Assembly (NCBI GenBank): GCA_036388555.1
Contig: DASVRP010000006.1
Location: 1 to 13,792, forward strand
Source: UBA4665 sp036388555
GTDB taxonomy: Bacteria; Patescibacteriota; Saccharimonadia; Saccharimonadales; UBA4665
Direction: 5' to 3'
DNA: 13,792 bases
Part shown: positions 1 to 6,047 of the stretch, piece after piece
Numbering within the stretch: the first letter of the stretch is position 1
Layout of the letters: each line of letters opens with the position of its first letter
The notes under the pieces: generated by a model
What the model saw: only the letters and a program-made list of their open reading frames with translations
Told to the model about the DNA's origin: nothing
Database searches by the model: none
Translations under genes and position numbers: made by a program

Positions 1-88
1 CGAGTTCCTCGGCAGCTCGGAACCAGGCCAGACGGATACGGGCTCCGTAGACCTGGAGCTGTTTTCCAGTCATGGCTCTTGTTCTCAC
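1..88 (-). CDS. Unidentified protein, N-terminal fragment (runs off left edge)
   Basis: An open minus-strand frame runs from a GTG at 88-86 off the left edge. The GTG is preceded by AAGGAG (plus-strand 94-99) with a 5-nt spacer, so I prefer it to the in-frame ATG at 73-71, which has no SD at a usable distance. About 29 residues are visible; from the internal Met they begin MTGKQLQVYGARIRLAW. The segment is basic and helical-looking and matches no family I recognise. Start codon and part of the SD lie in a perfect inverted repeat (86-117, listed separately). Only the N-terminus is present, so no function can be given. Confidence 0.5.
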   Translation of the reverse strand, partial: MRTRAMTGKQLQVYGARIRLAWFRAAEEL

Positions 89-117
89 TTTCACTCCTTT
101 CTAGTTTAGTGAAAGTG
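86..117 (-). promoter_or_regulatory. Perfect 10-bp inverted repeat over SD and start codon of the left-edge gene
   Basis: CACTTTCACT at 86-95 and AGTGAAAGTG at 108-117 are perfect reverse complements with a 12-nt spacer. In the minus-strand mRNA the downstream arm holds the GTG start (88-86) and the spacer holds part of the SD. The structure could hide the start codon, or at DNA level be an operator for a dimeric repressor. I see no strong promoter nearby to decide between these. Confidence 0.5.
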
Positions 118-330
118 TCCAAGATGTATGGGAGCCGGATACTCGCTTATCCACTGCTCCGGCCCGGGCGGTCGGCGCCAGGCTGATCAGTTACCTGCGC
201 AGCCAACTGGACTGAGTCTCTTCTGGGGCCGAATGACTCACCGTGGCATTGCCATATAATTTGTTTGACAGCTGTGATATAGTGCTTATGTAAACCTTTT
301 AACATTAAAACTTAAACAAAATTACATATC
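118..330. other. Intergenic stretch, no convincing gene
   Basis: The left part (about 120-215) is GC-rich and has a plus-strand frame open to a TGA at about 214 but no start codon or SD, so at most it is a gene remnant. The right part (about 250-330) is AT-rich and holds the promoter candidate at 265-292. A TATAAT also occurs at 255-260 without a convincing -35. Confidence 0.4.
265..292 (+). promoter_or_regulatory. Putative promoter for the 28-codon ORF
   Basis: A perfect TTGACA (265-270) is followed 16 nt later by a weak -10, TATGTA (287-292). It points rightwards into the AT-rich leader of the small ORF at 331. The -35 is convincing; the -10 matches the consensus at only three positions. 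Confidence 0.35.
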
Positions 331-417
331 ATGCAAAAATCAAAGACCAACGGCATGAAATATGAATTCATGCCTAAGCCCAGTTACAAGAAACCCCGCA
401 AGCAAGCTAAGCGCTAA
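331..417 (+). CDS. Possible 28-residue basic small protein
   Basis: ATG at 331 to TAA at 415-417 encodes 28 residues starting MQKSKTNGMKYEF and ending in the strongly basic tail KKPRKQAKR. There is no SD in the AT-rich leader, but a TTGACA-containing promoter candidate lies about 40 nt upstream. Second and third ATGs (355, 370) occur in frame. The composition (Lys/Arg/Pro-rich C-terminus) would suit a nucleic-acid-binding peptide, but I recognise no family. An ORF this short can occur by chance; the promoter and biased composition are the only support. Confidence 0.3.
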   Translation: MQKSKTNGMKYEFMPKPSYKKPRKQAKR

Positions 418-442
418 CGGCTATACGCTATCTAGCGGTCAG

Positions 443-1042
443 TTATCTGATGGCGTGGCCGTAGGCTGCAGCTAAAGGTTCGAGGTCAGGTTCGCCGAAC
501 TGCGCGCGCATGGCATCGAATCGGCCGGCCTTATCCTCACCGAACGTACTGACGTACGCCCGGTACCACGCAGGCGTATTGAACATCGGCGGCTGGGTCT
601 TGGAATGGAATTTGTCGGCATACATGACGAGCAGTTCCTCGGTAGTTTCGGCCAGGTAATCCTGCTGGGGCAGCAGCAATCCCCGTTCTTTCACGTCTTG
701 TACCGTCAGCCCCGTGCCGATATGGTGTGAGGCAATACGCCAGAGTGCTTCCGGATACCCTTCGGCCTTGAGCAGATCTTCACCCAGGATGCCATGCCTA
801 ATGTATTCGCTTTTAGGGCCATGCGTCCCGTCCGCATTGTATAGTTTATAGACGCCGATATCGTGCAGCAGGCAGCCGGCTTCGACCAGTTCCCTGTCGA
901 CGTCCAGGCTTGATGCTTCGATCAGCTGCCGGGCGATGTCGCGGACGATCTGACAGTGCGTGTAGACGATACCGAATATTTCATCAGTCGGAGCGTATGA
1001 GTGATGCAAGCGTTCTATATCCTGCTGCGATGGTATGTGCAT
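443..1042 (-). CDS. HD-domain (HDIG-type) metal-dependent phosphohydrolase
   Basis: This is a 199-residue soluble protein of the HD superfamily, whose members bind divalent metal and hydrolyse phosphate esters, often of nucleotides. Visible metal-ligand candidates are His29 (THCQ), the doublet His60-Asp61 in CLLHDIG, His83, the His106-His107 pair in ASHHIG, and Asp143 in MYADKFHS. This is the full set expected of an active single-domain protein; the substrate cannot be told. I chose the ATG at 1042-1040 over an in-frame ATG at 1084 because TATAAT (plus-strand 1050-1055) ends 7 nt before it with no SD, which implies a leaderless transcript; the longer start would lie upstream of the expected transcription start. 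It sits 65 nt downstream of the fic gene on the same strand but has its own promoter and the usual GC-richer composition, so it is probably independent. Confidence is high for the family and moderate for the start. Confidence 0.88.
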   Translation of the reverse strand: MHIPSQQDIERLHHSYAPTDEIFGIVYTHCQIVRDIARQLIEASSLDVDRELVEAGCLLHDIGVYKLYNADGTHGPKSEYIRHGILGEDLLKAEGYPEALWRIASHHIGTGLTVQDVKERGLLLPQQDYLAETTEELLVMYADKFHSKTQPPMFNTPAWYRAYVSTFGEDKAGRFDAMRAQFGEPDLEPLAAAYGHAIR

Positions 1043-1049
1043 GCATCTT

Positions 1050-1077
1050 ATTATAACTCGGATACTACATTTGTAGA
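1050..1077 (-). promoter_or_regulatory. Promoter of the HD-domain gene (leaderless type)
   Basis: On the minus strand TCTACA (1077-1072) and a perfect TATAAT (1055-1050) are separated by 16 nt. The -10 ends 7 nt before the ATG at 1042, so transcription should start at or next to the start codon. The spacer edge contains CTACAAATGTAG, an imperfect palindrome that may be an operator. Confidence 0.55.
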
Positions 1078-1107
1078 TTTGCATGTACGTAGATAATACG
1101 CGAGTAA

Positions 1108-2487
1108 TTACTCAATAAACTGTTTCAGCTTATCAGTAGCATGATAAATAACACTAGTTCCTATTCGTTGAGGAACTATATACCCTTTCATTTTTAATGC
1201 TTTAATATCTTGACTAGCAGTAAGCCAACTTATTTCATGGAATTGGGCATGCTGAGTAACGCTAGTACCGTCCTCCGGTTTTCCCAGTAGGTGGTGGAGC
1301 ACTTGTTTCTGTCTACTATTTAAATCTTTATCAGGCAACAACCTATCGATTTCTTGGGATTTTTCTTTTACCCGTTCAACGTGCTGCTCAAACATGGTTA
1401 ACGCTTGCTGTATTTTTCGAAGATTATAATCGATGAAGTAAGTCAGGTCATTATTATATTGTTCGCTAAAAGAATACGCGTCGGCATATTGGCTTGGTGA
1501 TTTCTTTATAACGGTAGATATTGGTACATAACTAATAAGCCAATATTTTTGGCGTAAAAGATACCAATAAAAGAGTGATCTGGACAGTCGACCGTTTCCA
1601 TCACAAAATGGGTGGATATATGCAAACCAGAAATGAATCATTATCGCCTTGAGTATAGGGTGGATAAAGTCATCTTGACCGCTAGTGTCAATATCATTAG
1701 CAAATGCAATAAGTTTATCTAACTCAGCTTCAATTTTACTTTCCACTGGCGGAACATGCGCTACCAGGTATTCATTCCCAACTTGCCGGCGCACTACAAT
1801 ATCGTCACTATCCTTTCGCCATCTTCCTATTTTTTCATCATCTAAGTCTGTACGACTCGTCATGGTGATATGCAGTTCAAGTAACATTTCTTTAGATAAA
1901 GGATACTTTGATGATTCTTCTTCGATTTTTTTGATTGTTTGATAATTGTTATAAATCATCCATTCCCCATTGGACATAGGCTTCAAATTCTCAGCAAACA
2001 TTCTTTTAGCCCGCTCACGAGTAGTAGCTGCACCCTCGAGCTGGCTGGAGGCAATAGCCTCCTCTATAAAGCTTTGCCTCAAGAACCGTTGATGGTTATT
2101 TGATAGACCTTTAGCCCCACCATCAGAAGACATGTTACCTCCCATTTGCATATCGAAATCGTGTAAGCGCTTTTCGTAATTGGGGAGCTTAGACCATGTG
2201 AATGCTTTAGATAACGTATCAGTAATTAGTGATTTAGTATTACCAAAACCCCTCCTGATCCCCAATATAAACCAAGCCTCTTCTGCGGTTATGTTTTGAG
2301 ACTTCCAAAAGTTACCAAAATAATCAGTCTTATAGGCTGATTCGAATTTTTTCCAGTGGTAATATGGTGATGAAGTTTTTCGCCATAGTGAATCGATTTC
2401 CTCCCCGTGTTTAACAAAGAGCATGAATAACTCTGTGCCTCTTTGCTCATCAGGCTGACTTCGTGGCTGCGGAACTTTATAGTCCAT
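1108..2487 (-). CDS. Fic family protein (AMP-transferase fold) with C-terminal winged-helix domain
   Basis: This 459-residue protein carries the Fic core motif at 292-303: His292, Pro, Phe, Cys, Asp, Gly, Asn, Gly, Arg300 and Arg303, a complete HPFxDGNGRxxR set. Fic enzymes usually transfer AMP from ATP to a hydroxyl on a target protein. An upstream (S/T)xxxE(G/N) element is present at Ser147-Glu151-Gly152 (SSQLEG), the inhibitory-helix glutamate that keeps Fic proteins off until it is displaced. Residues about 385-455 look like a winged helix-turn-helix (SRQKQVL, SWLTASQDIKALKMKGYI, then a wing), a common arrangement in large Fic/DOC-type proteins that suggests DNA binding. The start at 2487 has a modest SD (AAGG, 2500-2497) and a strong promoter overlaid by an inverted repeat. 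The gene is visibly AT-richer than its neighbours, which suggests horizontal acquisition. No antitoxin gene adjoins it, consistent with self-inhibition. Confidence 0.93.
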   Translation of the reverse strand: MDYKVPQPRSQPDEQRGTELFMLFVKHGEEIDSLWRKTSSPYYHWKKFESAYKTDYFGNFWKSQNITAEEAWFILGIRRGFGNTKSLITDTLSKAFTWSKLPNYEKRLHDFDMQMGGNMSSDGGAKGLSNNHQRFLRQSFIEEAIASSQLEGAATTRERAKRMFAENLKPMSNGEWMIYNNYQTIKKIEEESSKYPLSKEMLLELHITMTSRTDLDDEKIGRWRKDSDDIVVRRQVGNEYLVAHVPPVESKIEAELDKLIAFANDIDTSGQDDFIHPILKAIMIHFWFAYIHPFCDGNGRLSRSLFYWYLLRQKYWLISYVPISTVIKKSPSQYADAYSFSEQYNNDLTYFIDYNLRKIQQALTMFEQHVERVKEKSQEIDRLLPDKDLNSRQKQVLHHLLGKPEDGTSVTQHAQFHEISWLTASQDIKALKMKGYIVPQRIGTSVIYHATDKLKQFIE

Positions 2488-2500
2488 TTATTAATACCTT

Positions 2501-2546
2501 ATATTAACTTTATATTAAGTATATATGTGCACTTAATATATGTCAA
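2501..2546 (-). promoter_or_regulatory. Near-consensus promoter of fic overlaid by a perfect inverted-repeat operator
   Basis: On the minus strand TTGACA (2546-2541) is followed after exactly 17 nt by TATACT (2523-2518). TATATTAAGT (2511-2520) and ACTTAATATA (2531-2540) are perfect 10-nt inverted arms with a 10-nt gap, covering the spacer and the -10. A third related half-site, ATATTAACT, lies at 2501-2509, 11 bp from the nearer arm. A repressor here would block RNA polymerase directly. The Fic protein's own winged helix is the obvious candidate, by inference. Confidence 0.75.
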
Positions 2547-2683
2547 GGTGTTATCAAAATAATAAATTATTACCCTACTAGTTTTTCTTTATCTTAGTTT
2601 GATGTTGGGGAACCGATTATCGCATTGCAATTCTGCAACTTCGTATCATACTAAACATTACATAACACCCAGAGAAAGAAACC
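2547..2683 (+). promoter_or_regulatory. Upstream region of the SPFH gene, weak promoter signals
   Basis: This AT-rich leader must hold the promoter of the SPFH gene. TTGCAA followed about 16 nt later by CATACT is the best candidate, but both hexamers are weak. TTGCAATTCTGCAA is a short inverted repeat (5-bp arms, 4-nt gap) over the -35 candidate. I see nothing else here. Confidence 0.25.
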
Positions 2684-3433
2684 ATGTATCCAAACGTCCG
2701 CATCAACACTACCGCCATCAAAATCGTCGTCGCCATCATAGCGTTAATTGTCCTGCTTGCCATGTGCATCCGGGTTATCGGGGTCGGCGAAGTCGGCGTC
2801 AAGACGCGCTTCGGCCAGGTCGTCAGCCAGCATAACTCCGGCATCCTCCTGAAGCTGCCGTGGCCGATCGAAAAGATCCATGTCTTCGACATCAAGACCC
2901 AGAAGGATCAGGCCGAAGTCGCCGCCGCTTCCAGCGACCTGCAGGACGTCAACTCGACGATCGTCACCAACTTCCATATCGACAGCACCAAGGTCGGCAA
3001 CCTGTTCAGCACGGTCGGCACGGACTACAAGGCGCGCATCATCGACCCGGCGATCCAGGAATCATTCAAGGCGACCACCGCCCAGTACGCAGTCGGTGAG
3101 CTGGTCACGCGGCGCTCCGAATTGAAGTCAAAATCACTTGAAGTACTTAAGTCCCGCCTGGCGGCCCGCGGCATCATCGTCGAGGACATATCTATCACGA
3201 ACCTGGCCTTCTCCCCGAGCTTTACACGGGCGATCGAACAGAAGCAGGTAGCCGAGCAGCAGGCTCAGCAGGCACGCTTCAACCTCGACAAAGCCCAGAT
3301 CGACGCCCAGGCTCAGGCCACCCAAAAGGAAAGTCTGACCCCCGAGATCCTGCAGAAGATGGCGATTGAGAAGTGGGACGGCAAACTACCCCAGGCCACC
3401 GGTGGCAACGTACCGTTCATCAATATCCGCTAA
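2684..3433 (+). CDS. SPFH/prohibitin-family membrane protein
   Basis: The 249-residue protein has one N-terminal membrane segment (about 12-33) followed by an SPFH/band-7 domain (about 33-185). It shows the family's early pattern of a Gly-rich turn (GVGEVGVKTRFG), a Pro-rich strand (LLKLPWPIEK), and AARGIIVEDISITNLAFSPSF before the helix. Residues 183-216 form a charged, Gln/Ala-rich coiled coil (IEQKQVAEQQAQQARFNLD). Prohibitin-like proteins form large ring or cage assemblies on the membrane and often shield membrane proteases or organise lipid domains. At 249 residues it is slightly short for prohibitins, mainly in the C-terminal coiled coil. The ATG at 2684 follows GAGAAAGAAACC, a weak purine-rich SD. 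Its 3' end faces the 3' end of the gene at 3450-3881 only 16 nt away. No protease gene adjoins it. Confidence 0.9.
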   Translation: MYPNVRINTTAIKIVVAIIALIVLLAMCIRVIGVGEVGVKTRFGQVVSQHNSGILLKLPWPIEKIHVFDIKTQKDQAEVAAASSDLQDVNSTIVTNFHIDSTKVGNLFSTVGTDYKARIIDPAIQESFKATTAQYAVGELVTRRSELKSKSLEVLKSRLAARGIIVEDISITNLAFSPSFTRAIEQKQVAEQQAQQARFNLDKAQIDAQAQATQKESLTPEILQKMAIEKWDGKLPQATGGNVPFINIR

Positions 3434-3449
3434 GCCTACAGGCTGACAG

Positions 3450-3881
3450 TTACCGACCGGCTGCCGGCAGGTTCGGAACTAAACTGTTCACTGTGGCGCA
3501 GGCCTCTTCGCGGATCCCGGGCACAATCATTGTTTCTCCGGGCTTCAGGATGTCCGCCGGTTCGTCAGTATCCTCTATTACCTGTTGTGTCGTTATCGTG
3601 GATAGTTCACCGTCAGCGGCTCTGATTTGGATACTTTCTGCGAACGAACTGTCTGTATCATGGTTCATAAGCCCTGCAAGAATGAGACTCCTGGACACCT
3701 TATGGTCAGGCGCCGTAACTTCGCAGGCAGGCTGCAGACCCTGCAGATCGCCTAAAGGATCGATTCCTGCCGGCTTAAAAGCAGTGACTGCAGCAAGCGC
3801 CGCCGTCGGCACGGCTAAGATGCCGATCGCCCGGAGTCGGCCCGGCGTCAGAAACCGCTTAGATGGTTGAGATTCTGTCAT
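3450..3881 (-). CDS. Small membrane-anchored extracytoplasmic protein of unknown function
   Basis: This 143-residue protein has a basic N-terminus (KRFLTPGRLR), a hydrophobic stretch at about 18-35 (signal anchor or uncleaved signal peptide), and a roughly 108-residue external part with two cysteines (Cys53, Cys128) that could form a disulphide. Residues 111-121 (ILKPGETMIVP) resemble the last strand of a LysM fold, and the preceding 85-110 could be a degenerate LysM, but the early GDTL-type motif is missing, so I do not call it LysM. The ATG at 3881 has no SD; a perfect TATAAT ends 6 nt upstream, implying a leaderless mRNA. It lies just downstream of the signal peptidase gene on the same strand with its own promoter. 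Confidence 0.65.
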   Translation of the reverse strand: MTESQPSKRFLTPGRLRAIGILAVPTAALAAVTAFKPAGIDPLGDLQGLQPACEVTAPDHKVSRSLILAGLMNHDTDSSFAESIQIRAADGELSTITTQQVIEDTDEPADILKPGETMIVPGIREEACATVNSLVPNLPAAGR

Positions 3882-3887
3882 TTTATT

Positions 3888-3915
3888 ATTATATCGGATT
3901 TGCTTGCTCTAGCAA
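3888..3915 (-). promoter_or_regulatory. Promoter of the 143-residue protein gene (leaderless type)
   Basis: On the minus strand TTGCTA (3915-3910), a 16-nt spacer and a perfect TATAAT (3893-3888) lie before the ATG at 3881. Only 6 nt (AATAAA) separate the -10 from the ATG, so no SD can be present in the transcript. Confidence 0.6.
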
Positions 3916-3945
3916 CTTTGGGGCCGATCACTACATTCACAATAT

Positions 3946-5160
3946 TCAGTTGATCGTTTCGGCGTACTTGTTTCTGGCGGACTCCAGATCATTACTGTAC
4001 TTGTCACGGGCTGCATTAAAGCCGTTCATGAACAGGTCTTTGACGACATTCGCTTCGTGGTTCATATTGGACAGTTCCGCAGCAAGCTGGTTTTTGGCGG
4101 CGTCCAATGCATTGAAATATTCAGCCCGTGCCCGGTTGAAGCGGTCGATGAAGGCGTTGTGATCGCCGGCCGTGGCGGCAGCATCAGCTTCCGTGCGGAA
4201 TGCGTCGTAGGCTGCGGTCATCTGAGTATTATATGTGGCTGTCGCGGCAGTGAACTGCGATTCGAACGTTTCAGTTGAGGCCTGTCCATCAGCGGCCAGA
4301 CCTTCTTTGGCCGTTATCAGCAGGGCGTTGACCTTGGCTACGAACTCATCATGTTCAGCCTGGATAGCAGGAGTTACCGGTTTGATCGTCGGCGGTTCTG
4401 GCGTCACGGTCGGCGTGTCTGGTGCGGCAGTCGATATCGATGTCGCCCGCAGCGTGACAGGAGTCGGGGCGAGCGCCGCGAACGTCACATATCCACCGAG
4501 TGCAGCCAGGGATACGCCTGCCATGACCACCGGATAGAGTGCATTCATGCGGTGCGAAACCGCCCGCGGCACGTCATGTGTCAGCGCATATGCCCGGCCG
4601 AGTGCATAACTGTTGCGCGGCAGACGCGTGAAGTTCGAGGGCCGGTAATTCTCAGCTTCCAGCTCTGTCAGACGGCGGATCAGCAGCCGGACTTCGAAGG
4701 CAGCCACGATTGCGGCCGGTATATACACGGCCAGTATGAGCCCAGGAATCGTATGCAGAAAATCAGTCACCCGCCCCAGGAATGGGATGTGCGTCGCGAC
4801 CTTGCCGACAATCTGGCTTTCCTGCACCGGCACGTCGGCTACCTTGTTGGCGTCACCGCGCATGCCGTACAGCATCTTGCCGTTGCCGAGCGGTGAGATG
4901 TCGGTGATGCGGTGTGTCACCGTCACGTTCGGGTCCTTCAGGCTCGTGTATGTCATGACATCCCCGACAGCCAATGAGGCCTGAGGGACGCGGTGCACCA
5001 ACACGAGTGCGCCCGGGTCGATGGCGGGCTTCATGCTGCCGGTCTGCACCGACAGCGCCCGCCAACCCGTCACAGGCAGGCTCAGCACGAATACAGCAGC
5101 GAGTAGTCCGATGAAGACCGCGCCTGTGCTATATGTGAGGATGGTTTTGAGCCTGCCCAT
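3946..5160 (-). CDS. SipW-type (S26B) signal peptidase I fused to a substrate-like segment and a helical repeat tail
   Basis: This 404-residue membrane protease belongs to the SipW/ER-archaeal branch of signal peptidase I. It has a first membrane segment (about 12-30), Ser42 in QTGSMKP as nucleophile, His83 in VTHRI where the classical bacterial enzymes have Lys, and Asp103 in MRGDAN. A second membrane segment spans about 137-160. Such enzymes cleave signal peptides, SipW specifically those of TasA/CalY-like proteins. Unusually, the protein continues: a cytoplasmic-looking basic stretch (160-205), a third membrane segment (209-231), and residues 215-245 that match residues 16-46 of the neighbouring CalY-like protein at 17 of 31 positions without a gap. 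A Pro/Thr linker (245-265) and a helical tail (265-404) with about three 38-40-residue repeats follow. It starts 15 nt after the CalY-like stop (weak SD GAGAAA), so the two form an operon. Protease assignment is firm; the role of the extension is inference. Confidence 0.9.
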   Translation of the reverse strand: MGRLKTILTYSTGAVFIGLLAAVFVLSLPVTGWRALSVQTGSMKPAIDPGALVLVHRVPQASLAVGDVMTYTSLKDPNVTVTHRITDISPLGNGKMLYGMRGDANKVADVPVQESQIVGKVATHIPFLGRVTDFLHTIPGLILAVYIPAAIVAAFEVRLLIRRLTELEAENYRPSNFTRLPRNSYALGRAYALTHDVPRAVSHRMNALYPVVMAGVSLAALGGYVTFAALAPTPVTLRATSISTAAPDTPTVTPEPPTIKPVTPAIQAEHDEFVAKVNALLITAKEGLAADGQASTETFESQFTAATATYNTQMTAAYDAFRTEADAAATAGDHNAFIDRFNRARAEYFNALDAAKNQLAAELSNMNHEANVVKDLFMNGFNAARDKYSNDLESARNKYAETIN

Positions 5161-5175
5161 ATATTGTTTCTCGAA

Positions 5176-5868
5176 TTACTGACGGCGAGTAGTTGGGGCT
5201 ACGACACCACCCGTGCCAGTACCGTTCTCACCGCCTGTATTGTCTTCGCCCTCATCAGCTGATGGATCTTCACTCGTACCACTGAATACGATGTCGAAGT
5301 TACCTACGCCTGCTTGGCCGCCATTGACTGCTGATTCTTTGATGTCGAAGTGGATATTATAGTTCCCTTCAACTTCAGCAGCTGTGTTGCCCTGCGCACC
5401 AGCCGCCAATGAGTTACACGGTAGTTCGACTTCGCCTGCATTCAATGCGAGAAGATTTGTATTAACGACCTCATCACATTCATCAGATGAAATATCGAGA
5501 GTTACATTCTCATATCCAACGAATCCGAATCCGTTGTTGCTTGCTGTACTACCCTGCGGAGCCTGCGGCAGAGTCGGGACATGAGCCGTGATGAATAGTG
5601 GGACGTCGCCGCTATTGCGGAGGTAAAACATCTCGTCTACGCCTTCGCCAGGCACGAGTTTCTCAATCTTGAAGCCCGGTGCTTCCTCTTCAAATGCATT
5701 ATTCTCAGCATTCCATATTTGCAGGCCGGCAGTCGCGGTCGATATTGACGTATCACTCAATGTCACCCGATTAGAATTGAGTGCGGCATAGGTCACCCCT
5801 CCGACAGATGCCAATAATATCCCCAGGACCGCAAATGCCCGTCCGAAAATTGATAGTTTTTGCTTCAT
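5176..5868 (-). CDS. CalY/TasA-like exported protein with SipW-type signal peptide
   Basis: The 230-residue protein has a SipW-dependent-type N-terminus: basic start (MKQKLSIFGR), hydrophobic core (11-27), then GGVTYAAL, with cleavage expected near Ala28-Ala29, and the early mature strand VTLSDTSISTATAGLQIWN that marks camelysin/TasA relatives. In Bacillus such proteins form surface fibres or act as surface proteases; which applies here is unknown. The mature part looks like a beta-sandwich with cysteines at 131 and 151. The last 35 residues are a low-complexity acidic Gly/Asn/Thr linker ending TTRRQ, with no LPXTG sorting signal. ATG at 5868 is chosen because GGAGG (5878-5874) lies 5 nt upstream; an in-frame GTG at 5874 would overlap that SD. 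It is first in an operon with its presumed signal peptidase. I see only weak promoter signals upstream (CATACT about 50 nt before the start). Confidence 0.85.
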   Translation of the reverse strand: MKQKLSIFGRAFAVLGILLASVGGVTYAALNSNRVTLSDTSISTATAGLQIWNAENNAFEEEAPGFKIEKLVPGEGVDEMFYLRNSGDVPLFITAHVPTLPQAPQGSTASNNGFGFVGYENVTLDISSDECDEVVNTNLLALNAGEVELPCNSLAAGAQGNTAAEVEGNYNIHFDIKESAVNGGQAGVGNFDIVFSGTSEDPSADEGEDNTGGENGTGTGGVVAPTTRRQ

Positions 5869-5998
5869 ACACACCTCCAGTTATTAGTAACAATGCGCTT
5901 AAGTATGGCCGCAATAATCGTAAGCACAGTGGGGTATCTTACAGACTTTCAAACGGCAATGAAGGCACCGAGGTGGTACGGCAAGAAATGTAGTTATT

Positions 5999-6029
5999 AA
6001 AACAGACGCCCTTTCGGACGCCTGTCTGT
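5999..6029 (-). terminator. Intrinsic terminator after the secreted Fn3 protein
   Basis: On the minus strand ACAGAC (6029-6024) pairs with GTCTGT (6007-6002), and after a 4-nt bulge GTCC pairs with GGGC across a GAAA tetraloop (6015-6012). A short T run (four Ts, 6002-5999) follows. It lies about 20 nt past the stop of the secreted-protein gene and separates that unit from the CalY/SipW operon. The T run is short, so it may be leaky. Confidence 0.6.
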
Positions 6030-6047
6030 GCAATTTCGTAATTAGTA

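Noticed and set aside
123..260. Plus-strand ORFs of 20-43 codons in the left intergenic region
   Set aside because: They have no SD and no family resemblance, and the most protein-like frame lacks a start codon.
424..440. CGCTATCTAGCG hairpin as terminator of the HD gene
   Set aside because: The loop is too small and no T run follows on either strand.
3450..3881. LysM domain in the 143-residue protein
   Set aside because: Only the final KPGETMIVP-like strand fits; the opening motif and hydrophobic pattern of LysM are missing.
3373..4896. Long plus-strand frames opposite the small anchored protein and the signal peptidase
   Set aside because: The opposite strand has clear catalytic motifs, promoters and signal sequences; these frames have none.
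5872..5874. GTG start for the CalY-like protein
   Set aside because: It overlaps the GGAGG that serves the ATG at 5868, which has ideal 5-nt spacing.
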